Below are positions 58,530 to 64,000 of a stretch of DNA of 64,000 nt, one piece after another (position 1 is the stretch's first letter; every line of letters begins with the position of its first letter). The DNA lies in the IMG/VR virus record IMGVR_UViG_3300012931_000015, positions 1-64,000 of that record; one strand, written 5' to 3'. A program made the translations under genes and the position numbers. Below the pieces are notes generated by a model that had not been told where the DNA came from, made no database searches, and saw only the letters and a list, made by a program, of their open reading frames with translations. This DNA is from a virus.

Positions 58530-59636
58530 CTAATTTTTATAACTTTTGTATTTTTTTAACACTTCAATTATTTTATTTTTATCATAAGTTTCAGCTACAT
58601 CTCTAAATTCATCTATCATATTTTTTAATTCTACATAATTTAAACATTTAAAATTGTGATCGCTTTCTTTTAAATACAAAAGTCTATCAAATTTAGTTTT
58701 TCCAAGATTACTTTTTTTAAGGGTCAATTCTTCTTCAAGTTTTTCACCTTCTGTTATTCCTATAGTATTTACGGGATAAGTATAACTATCATAGCCATAA
58801 AGTTTTAAAAGTTTTTTTATTATGTCAAGTATTTTAATTTGTTTACCCATATCCAGTATAAATATTTCACCTTTATCTAAAGTCAAAGATTTTATGACAA
58901 GTTTACTTGCTTCACTTATAGACATAAAAAATCTTTTCATATCAGGATGAGTAATTGTGATAGGCTCATTATTTTCTATTTGGTGCTTAAACAGAGGTAT
59001 AGCCGATCCCCTGCTTCCGATAACATTTCCAAATCTAACAATAGAAAACTTTGTTATATCTTGATTATTGTTTAATGAAAGCATTATTTTTTCAACAATA
59101 TTTTTTGTAGCCCCCATTATAGATGTTGGATTTACACTTTTATCTGTGCTTATACTTAAAAAATGTTTTACTTTATTTTCGATAGCCACTAATGCACAAT
59201 TGTAAGAACCAATAATATTCGTCTTTAAAGTTTCATCAGGAAATTTCTCGGCGAAGAAAACGTGCTTTAGGGCAGACGCATGAATGCAAATATCCGGTTT
59301 ATATTTATTCACAACATATCTTAATTTTTCTATATCTCGAATATCACCGATTATATAATCAATAATGTGTTTATGATCTACTTTCTGAATAGTATTATAA
59401 CAGCTAAACTCTCCATGAGTGAAAGATACTATTTTTTTAACAGGTAATTGTAAAAGTTGAATGAGAATTTCTGAACCTATCGAACCGGATGCCCCGGTAA
59501 TAAAAATAGTTTTGTCCTTGTAAAAATCAGATATGAGTTCAGGCTCTAGCTTTATTTCAGGTCTACCAAGAAGATCACTTTGATTACATAAAAAAGTTTC
59601 TTGATTTTTGTATTCTTTTGTGGTAATATCAGACAC
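58530..59636 (-). CDS. CapD/PseB-like UDP-sugar 4,6-dehydratase
   Basis: 368 residues starting at GTG (AAAGGAAA upstream). NAD-binding ITGASGSIGSE (46-56), HASALKHV, STDKSVNPTSIMGATKNIVE (the S and M-x3-K short form, with Met replacing Tyr as in FlaA1/PseB), RFGNVIGSRGSAIPLF, and FFMSISEASKLV. This is the cytoplasmic FlaA1/CapD class that dehydrates UDP-GlcNAc as a first step to rare sugars. N-terminal LLGRPEIKL is also typical. TACTAATA box at 59697-59704. Confidence 0.9.
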   Translation of the reverse strand: MSDITTKEYKNQETFLCNQSDLLGRPEIKLEPELISDFYKDKTIFITGASGSIGSEILIQLLQLPVKKIVSFTHGEFSCYNTIQKVDHKHIIDYIIGDIRDIEKLRYVVNKYKPDICIHASALKHVFFAEKFPDETLKTNIIGSYNCALVAIENKVKHFLSISTDKSVNPTSIMGATKNIVEKIMLSLNNNQDITKFSIVRFGNVIGSRGSAIPLFKHQIENNEPITITHPDMKRFFMSISEASKLVIKSLTLDKGEIFILDMGKQIKILDIIKKLLKLYGYDSYTYPVNTIGITEGEKLEEELTLKKSNLGKTKFDRLLYLKESDHNFKCLNYVELKNMIDEFRDVAETYDKNKIIEVLKKYKSYKN

Positions 59637-59757
59637 AATCTTTTTCCTTTTAGCAATTTTTATTTTTTTGTAAGAAATTTTATCGTAAGTTACTTTTATT
59701 AGTAATTAAAAAAGGAAATTATTAAAATGTTGACTTATTTTGTAATTGTAAATAAAT

Positions 59758-59817
59758 TGTAAATTATTAAAATATATTCAAATTATACTTGACTTATTTA
59801 TTTTATTTTGGTATTAT
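59758..59817 (+). promoter_or_regulatory. Duplicated promoter block, copy 2
   Basis: Matches 37011-37067 at 53 of 57 bases. TTGACT (59789-59794), 17 bases, TATTAT (59812-59817). A further TTGACT at 59730 with TAAATT at 59753 may be a tandem promoter. Drives the RNA element and the array 59962-62668. Confidence 0.75.
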
Positions 59818-59837
59818 ACTATAGTAGATTAAAAAAG

Positions 59838-59920
59838 CTAAAGGTAGAGAAACGAACGGCGTGAAATGAGAGCCCGGCAATGTGGGTAGCGCAGAAATTC
59901 TCATTAAGTCCTACTTTTAG
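59838..59920 (+). ncRNA. Compact structured RNA of unknown class in a 5' leader
   Basis: 83 nt, clearly richer in G and C than its surroundings. A 10-bp closing stem (59838-59847 with 59911-59920, one G.U), an inner 7-bp stem AATGAGA/TCTCATT (59865-59871 with 59899-59905), a 3-bp CCC/GGG hairpin inside it (59873-59875 with 59884-59886) and a possible 4-bp pseudoknot (GCGT 59859-59862 with GCGC 59889-59892). It sits between the promoter and the first gene, 41 bases before the GTG. I compared it mentally with common riboswitches, hammerhead, twister and pistol patterns and found no match. Confidence 0.55.
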
Positions 59921-59961
59921 TTTTGATTTATTATGAATACAACTAATTAAGGATAAAAACT

Positions 59962-60267
59962 GTGAAAAAAATAGTTATATGTAACAACTGCAAAAAAATA
60001 TGGATAATGCCTATTAAGAAATGTGATTGTGGATCAATTGCTTTGACTGAAACTCATTCTAGTAATGAACAATTTGCAGAAAACAAAAAAATAAATTACA
60101 AACTTGAATGTTTAAAAATACACCCTAAACTAAAAGCATCAAAAGTTAATGGAACAGCATTTTATCATATTATTACTGGTAATCAGATGTGTCATACTAC
60201 TTATTCTGGTTTTTGTGATACTATAACTGAAGCTTGGAAAAATTGCTATTTAAAATTAAAAGGATAA
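59962..60267 (+). CDS. Small protein with N-terminal zinc site
   Basis: 101 residues from the GTG at 59962 (AAGGAT 8 bases upstream). CNNC and CDCG near the start form a rubredoxin-like zinc site; the rest has GTAFYHIITGNQMCHTTYSG and a helix with a W (TITEAWKNCYLKL). Pattern like small phage restriction-alleviation proteins of the Lar/zinc type, but similarity is weak. First gene after the structured RNA. Confidence 0.6.
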   Translation: MKKIVICNNCKKIWIMPIKKCDCGSIALTETHSSNEQFAENKKINYKLECLKIHPKLKASKVNGTAFYHIITGNQMCHTTYSGFCDTITEAWKNCYLKLKG

Positions 60268-60271
60268 AATT

Positions 60272-60640
60272 ATGAACTTTGAAGATTTTAAAAATGATCC
60301 GCAAAAACTACTAAATAATTTTGTGCTGTTTGAACAAGGTATGTCTTATGATTCTAATACTTACAAAGCTATAAAAAAAATTGAAAAAATAACTAAAACA
60401 GGATTTAGAATAAGTAATTATTCTGGTTTATTTGATATACATGATGGATATTTAAAAGGAAGAAGTATAGGAGTTATAACTAATTGTAAACTTTTAACTG
60501 AAGAAGAAGTAATAAAATTAAAAGTTGAATGGACACTGAAAAAAGATATAAAAACTAAAAAGACAGAGATCGAAAATCAAATTAAAAATTTAAATGATAT
60601 TGAGAAAATAAATAAGATATTAGACATATTAAAAGGATAA
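60272..60640 (+). CDS. Unknown 122-residue protein
   Basis: AAGGAT 7 bases before ATG. FEDFKNDPQKLLNNFVLFEQ then a small beta segment (TGFRISNYSGLFDIHDG) and a helical end with heptads (KKTEIENQIKNLNDIEKINK). No family recognised. Four bases after the preceding stop. Confidence 0.6.
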   Translation: MNFEDFKNDPQKLLNNFVLFEQGMSYDSNTYKAIKKIEKITKTGFRISNYSGLFDIHDGYLKGRSIGVITNCKLLTEEEVIKLKVEWTLKKDIKTKKTEIENQIKNLNDIEKINKILDILKG

Positions 60641-60643
60641 ATT

Positions 60644-61363
60644 ATGAGTGAAGATAAATTTAAAATATCTGTTCCGGTTTCTTTAGGTAGTCATACAAAA
60701 GATACATATATTACTGTTACAATGGGAGCAGTATATAATGATAGGCAAATTGATTTTAAGACAGTATTAAAAGATGAAGTCTATAATACACTTATTGATA
60801 ATGGTTATATACCCGGATATGAAAGTAAAGACGTTGGTGCTTATGGTTCTGGTTTTTCAAAAACTATCAAAGCACCCACTTTGGAATCATTAGTAACTCG
60901 CATAAAAATTATTTACAGTCATTATGAAATAGTTAAAAAAATTAGTGAAACTCCTAAGAATAAAATATTATGTATTTCTTTTAGTTCTAAAAGCGGAGAA
61001 GCTTCTTCTAGCTGGAACGGGGTAAAAAAAGGTTTTATAACAAATATCGAGTTTAAATATTTTGTTGGATATAAAAGTGTTGTTAATTATAAAGATTATC
61101 ATGGAGAAGATAAATCTCAAATAACTTATTATAATGATAACTGTGAAATATTTAATTTAAATTATGATAAGATTGATCGTGAATACAAAATAATAGAATG
61201 GACTCAGGAAAGAGAAAACTTTATTGTCAAATTAGCTGAATCTTTTGAGACATTGGAAAATAATCTTTCAGAGTTTTTAAAAGATATTTCACAGGAAAAA
61301 TTTGATAACATAATAAATCAAATGTCTTCAATTAAATTTTTGGAGGATAATAATGGAAAATAA
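60644..61363 (+). CDS. Unknown 239-residue protein
   Basis: AAGGAT 6 bases before ATG. FKISVPVSLGSHTKDTYITV and VYNDRQIDFKTVLKDEVYNT suggest a beta-rich domain; C-terminal helices around ERENFIVKLAESFETLENNL. No family recognised. Overlaps the next gene by 11 bases. Confidence 0.6.
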   Translation: MSEDKFKISVPVSLGSHTKDTYITVTMGAVYNDRQIDFKTVLKDEVYNTLIDNGYIPGYESKDVGAYGSGFSKTIKAPTLESLVTRIKIIYSHYEIVKKISETPKNKILCISFSSKSGEASSSWNGVKKGFITNIEFKYFVGYKSVVNYKDYHGEDKSQITYYNDNCEIFNLNYDKIDREYKIIEWTQERENFIVKLAESFETLENNLSEFLKDISQEKFDNIINQMSSIKFLEDNNGK

Positions 61364-61847
61364 ATTTGATTCAGAAAACACTTATTGGAACGGAAAAGGA
61401 AAATATGAAATTCTGTTAAAAAAATTAAGTCCTTTATTACCTAGAGAAGGTTTTACTGAAAACGCCTATTTAAATTTGCTAATCCTTACAAAAAATATTT
61501 ATTATGATATTTATAATAATGGAGGATGCAACTTAGATAGCAAATATTATAAAGAAAAAATAAATGAATATGTAATGCCCTTTGCAAAAGAAACAGGTTT
61601 TAAAAAATATTTAATAAAAAAGACAAAAGATTATAATTATGAAATGTTAGAAGAATTTGTAGATAAAGTAATTTTATTTGCTTATTCACATAATGTTGAT
61701 TTTTATGGTTTTCCTTTAGGTAAAAACTTAGAGGATTTTTATGCTGTTGTAGAAGGTTTAAAATTTGAAGGACAGGAATCCAGAGCACAGGCTGTCATAT
61801 ATTTAATTGAACGTTGTAAATTAGCTGAAGAAAAAATATTAAAATAA
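61353..61847 (+). CDS. Unknown 164-residue protein
   Basis: GGAGG 7 bases before ATG, inside the preceding gene. Mostly helix; TYWNGKGKYEILLKKLSPLL and VVEGLKFEGQESRAQAVIYL. The opening NGKGKYE...L-x-P-x-x-G resembles uncharacterised phage DUFs. No enzymatic motif. Confidence 0.6.
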   Translation: MENKFDSENTYWNGKGKYEILLKKLSPLLPREGFTENAYLNLLILTKNIYYDIYNNGGCNLDSKYYKEKINEYVMPFAKETGFKKYLIKKTKDYNYEMLEEFVDKVILFAYSHNVDFYGFPLGKNLEDFYAVVEGLKFEGQESRAQAVIYLIERCKLAEEKILK

Positions 61848-61859
61848 AGGGATAACAAA

Positions 61860-62063
61860 ATGGATAGTGATACAATTAAAAAAGGAACTCTCTTACGCTA
61901 TAGTAATCATAGTGGGTATCATGTTATAGAATATGACCATGAAGAAATTGATGGAAATAGTAGCACGATGTATGGATATTGGGATGGAGGAAATGTTCTT
62001 ATAAAAAAAGAAATGTTCAGGTTTGAAGGTGTTTTACAATCAGGCTGGGAAATAATAAAATAG
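61860..62063 (+). CDS. Unknown 67-residue protein
   Basis: AAGGGAT 6 bases before ATG. Small beta-barrel-like sequence: KKGTLLRYSNHSGYHVIEYD, MYGYWDGGNVLIKKEMFRFE. The general look (KG-x-L-x-R) resembles SH3-like small proteins. No family recognised. Confidence 0.6.
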   Translation: MDSDTIKKGTLLRYSNHSGYHVIEYDHEEIDGNSSTMYGYWDGGNVLIKKEMFRFEGVLQSGWEIIK

Positions 62064-62073
62064 AGAGGTAAGC

Positions 62074-62178
62074 ATGAATCTTTTTTTAAAAATATGGAGC
62101 ATTATAAGCATAATCATTTCCATACCAGTATGTTTATTTTTTGGTTATATACTCTTAGTTGTAATGGAGGTTATATAA
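62074..62178 (+). CDS. 34-residue membrane peptide
   Basis: ATG at 62074 with AGAGGT 4 bases upstream, stop TAA at 62176-62178. MNLFLKIWSIISIIISIPVC then LFFGYILLVVMEVI: one or two short hydrophobic stretches. Its TAA overlaps the next ATG (TAATG), and its end contains the ribosome site of that gene, so coupling supports it. Confidence 0.5.
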   Translation: MNLFLKIWSIISIIISIPVCLFFGYILLVVMEVI

Positions 62179-62354
62179 TGTTAGATCAGCTTTTAAAAGA
62201 AATAAATGATTTAAAAGAAGCTAAAAATTTGCTGGATAGAATACTAACTTATTATGATATTTATGGACAGCAGATAGACAACGAAAGATTATTTAAAGAT
62301 GATTTATTAAATAAAGATTTAAGGTTATATGAAAAGTTTGATGATAGCGAATGA
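62178..62354 (+). CDS. Unknown 58-residue helical protein
   Basis: ATG at 62178 with GGAGG 8 bases upstream; the frame is open further up but that part is the membrane-peptide gene in another frame. Charged, helical (LLKEINDLKEAKNLLDRIL), ending acidic. Could form a coiled-coil dimer. No family recognised. Confidence 0.6.
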   Translation: MLDQLLKEINDLKEAKNLLDRILTYYDIYGQQIDNERLFKDDLLNKDLRLYEKFDDSE

Positions 62355-62377
62355 AACAATAAAAAAGAGGTTATAAT

Positions 62378-62668
62378 ATGTCAGAACAATTTTTAAAAGA
62401 CAGAAAAACAATTTGGGAGCAAATCGTTGAGAAGAAAGAAAAATTTATTGGGAAAATTTTAGTTGATACAGATTTTAACGTTATTTGTGAAACCAAAATT
62501 AAAGATATAACTTTAACACCTAATGGGGATAGCTACTTTTTTGCAGTAAAAGGCGAAAACTTTAATTGTGGCTTTGATATAAAAGTAGGGGGAGTTAGCT
62601 CTAGTAAAAAAGAAAACGAGATATTGCGATTCTCTACTCTTTATTCAGGTGATTTTTATATTAAATAA
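62378..62668 (+). CDS. Unknown 96-residue protein
   Basis: AGAGG 7 bases before ATG. SEQFLKDRKTIWEQIVEKKE helix, then beta strands (FIGKILVDTDFNVICETKIK, SYFFAVKGENFNCGFDIKVG). Last gene of the small-gene array. No family recognised. Confidence 0.6.
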   Translation: MSEQFLKDRKTIWEQIVEKKEKFIGKILVDTDFNVICETKIKDITLTPNGDSYFFAVKGENFNCGFDIKVGGVSSSKKENEILRFSTLYSGDFYIK

Positions 62669-62677
62669 AAAATAAAT

Positions 62678-62941
62678 TTAGCTGTTGTTGAAATCTTCTA
62701 ATTCGCCGAGATCGCAAATACCATACTCAGTATATCCAATTTCTTCTTCCAGTCTAAAAGCTTCTTTTAGTGCGGATTTTTTTGTTTTGAAAATTTTAGA
62801 ATCTTTGAAATAACTTTTTATTACTTTTTTCCGTGCTTTAGTATTTGGTTTATGATAAAAAATATTGTCAATAGCTTGATCGTGAATTACTCTATAACCA
62901 TCTGAAAACTTTGCTAAATATATGCCGTTGTCGGAACTCAT
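62678..62941 (-). CDS. Unknown 87-residue protein
   Basis: IYLAKFSDGYRVIHDQAIDN followed by a basic helix (KARKKVIKSYFKDSKIFKTK) and GYTEYGICDLGELEDF. The GYRV-x-H-x-QAI pattern recurs in small proteins of large phages, as far as I recall. AAGG lies 12 bases before ATG. Same strand as the glycosyltransferase upstream, six bases after its stop. Confidence 0.6.
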   Translation of the reverse strand: MSSDNGIYLAKFSDGYRVIHDQAIDNIFYHKPNTKARKKVIKSYFKDSKIFKTKKSALKEAFRLEEEIGYTEYGICDLGELEDFNNS

Positions 62942-62947
62942 TGGGGG

Positions 62948-63811
62948 TTATGCCTTTTTATATTTGTAAGGATTCCCTAAATCTTTTTTCATTTCTTCTA
63001 TGTGGCACAATAATTCATTAAAGGGCATAGTACAAGTTGCATTCATTATTTCTGAGTTCTTCTTATAAAGAGGGTCTATTCTTATAGCCTCTAAATTTAC
63101 ACGTTCATGAAATAAATGATATATGTTGTGATTTAATCTTGGATTCCAATCCCTCTTCTGAGATTCTAACACCCTGCTAATTCTATAGTAATACTCGTCA
63201 TCTTCACACCCCCAGCCTCTCATTTTTTCATCCATACCACCAATTGATAAATGAAAATTTCTTTTAACAAAGTAACAGCCTCCGACTTTATTAATTTGGC
63301 TTGAAGGTCTACCATACCTGCATACTTGATTAGGAAAATCTAACTGTCCGGTCTTTTTCCAGATTTTAGTTTGTTCTGGGTTAAGATCAATAAAATTTTC
63401 GTAGCACCATAAAACTTCATAAGGAAAATTAAATTTATCTTTTCCTGATATAAGAGTTTGTAAAGATTTTAAAATGGTTTCTTTCTTTAAAATTATATCA
63501 TTATCAGAACACAAGCATATATCCGCATGACTTAAATTAACACCAACATTCATACCCCACGATCTGTTGAATTCTTTATCACTATAACAAAATTGAGTTA
63601 TGAAAGGTATTGAAAGTTTTACTTGCTGTTGAAGTTTATCAATACGAGTGTGAGTATCCTGCTCGATTATCCAAATATCAAACTTTAGATTAGGCTGAAC
63701 TCTCATTATTTCATTAAAAGTTCTGTCATAATATTTTAGTTGATAAAATAGATTTTCTTTTCTTTCTTCTGAATTTTGTCTATGACATATTACAAGACTT
63801 ATGTTTATCAT
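62948..63811 (-). CDS. Galactosyltransferase-like glycosyltransferase (GT7C type)
   Basis: 287 residues; AAGGGAAA upstream. NISLVICHRQNSEERKENLF start, DIWIIEQDTH, FNRSWGMNVGVNLSHADICL, CSDNDIIL (the DxD metal site), GGCYFVKRNFHLSIGGMDEK and MRGWGCEDDEYYYRI, which is the W-G-x-ED motif of the galactosyltransferase C-terminal family. Complete and likely active. Would modify a glycan or virion protein; partners with the sugar genes at 55456-59636. Confidence 0.85.
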   Translation of the reverse strand: MINISLVICHRQNSEERKENLFYQLKYYDRTFNEIMRVQPNLKFDIWIIEQDTHTRIDKLQQQVKLSIPFITQFCYSDKEFNRSWGMNVGVNLSHADICLCSDNDIILKKETILKSLQTLISGKDKFNFPYEVLWCYENFIDLNPEQTKIWKKTGQLDFPNQVCRYGRPSSQINKVGGCYFVKRNFHLSIGGMDEKMRGWGCEDDEYYYRISRVLESQKRDWNPRLNHNIYHLFHERVNLEAIRIDPLYKKNSEIMNATCTMPFNELLCHIEEMKKDLGNPYKYKKA

Positions 63812-64000
63812 AATTTTTTATTTCCCTTATAATTTTTGTTTTTATATTGTATAATATATAATATATTATATATTTTTTTGGTAGTAAGTGGTGTATATTA
63901 TATTTTTTTATTAATTCATAGTTTATTTTATTCTTTTTTTCATTATTTTTTACTGCACATAAAGGTCTTAAATTTTTTAAATTCCAACATTTTTTAAAAT
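63780..64000 (-). CDS. HNH homing-type endonuclease, 3' end (start off window)
   Basis: I read this open frame from the window edge to a TAG at 63780-63782. The first residues, CWNLKNLRPLCAVKNNEKKN, followed by KYNIHHLLPKKYI, are the conserved end of HNH homing endonucleases (W-N-L-x-NLRPL...N-x-x-K). The last 25 codons overlap the glycosyltransferase start and may not be typical coding sequence. The catalytic part lies outside the window. Confidence 0.55.
   Translation of the reverse strand, partial: FKKCWNLKNLRPLCAVKNNEKKNKINYELIKKYNIHHLLPKKYIIYYILYNIKTKIIREIKNYDKHKSCNMS

Noticed and set aside
59838-59920. tRNA or known riboswitch/ribozyme
   Set aside because: No T-loop or cloverleaf; core motifs of SAM, TPP, purine, c-di-GMP, hammerhead, twister and pistol RNAs are not present by eye. 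Left as unassigned.

Overview
The window is very AT-rich double-stranded DNA packed with phage genes: head-to-tail small genes, many ATGA overlaps, and no bacterial housekeeping operons. A T4-like (myovirus-type) baseplate and tail set sits beside a phage-owned replication set (RecA, clamp-loader subunit with intein, RecD2-type helicase, DnaG-type primase, an AEP-type primase, helicase loader, Mre11/SbcD-type phosphoesterase). I read it as an internal piece of a large-genome (jumbo or megaphage class) tailed phage of a low-GC bacterium. TAA, TAG and TGA all act as stops, so the code is standard. The host cannot be named from the sequence; two secreted lipoproteins and AGGAG-type ribosome sites are all it offers.

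Layout. 1-7579 is a minus-strand replication and recombination operon: HD-domain protein, an AP2/HNH mobile endonuclease, RecA, small zinc proteins, P-loop protein, HNH protein, a large zinc-tailed protein, a GroES-like protein and an AEP-type primase. 7623-7999 is an extremely AT-rich divergent intergenic region, the best origin candidate. 8000-19335 runs plus: phosphoesterase, small regulators, DnaG-type primase, DnaC-like loader, tRNA-Gln, coiled-coil protein, RecD2. Two TnpB-bearing mobile elements interrupt this run.

19457-25818 is an accessory island of 6.36 kb bounded by perfect 28-bp inverted copies of a TnpB-element end. It holds an ISXO2/IS1595-type transposase with a coupled 44-residue gene, three DUF2158/YodC-type proteins, a divergent HTH repressor with an operator inside its promoter, a TM2 membrane protein, two Cas2-like genes each with a convergent overlapping partner, and two tandem modules coding 26-residue hydrophobic peptides whose mRNA leader and trailer are complementary. 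The last look like an undescribed type I toxin family. 25791-26333 is a graveyard of TnpB-element ends, including an orphan omegaRNA-like segment.

26364-50997 is the virion region: plus-strand baseplate J/gp6-like protein, tail protein with LamG domain, tail fibre and a probable lysis cluster, then (mainly minus) gp25-like, FN3-bearing structural, gp5-like spike, gp53-like, tube/baseplate, tape measure, and further structural proteins and an M23 peptidase. GIY-YIG and DUF723-type homing endonucleases sit in gene junctions. 51007-53923 ends in a DnaX-like clamp-loader subunit split by an intein at its P-loop. 54075-55358 is a third TnpB. 55456-59636 and 62948-63811 form a surface-sugar cluster (GDPD-like, cupin, two glycosyltransferases, nucleotidyltransferase, UDP-sugar dehydratase). 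59758-62668 is a plus-strand run of small unknown genes, preceded by a duplicated promoter and a compact GC-rich RNA with a pseudoknot-like fold.

Regulation visible by eye: many promoters share CTTGACATTGAAG at the -35 side, several virion genes share TTTTAAATACTAATA upstream, and both small-gene arrays (37100-39323 and 59962-62668) share a 57-bp promoter block.
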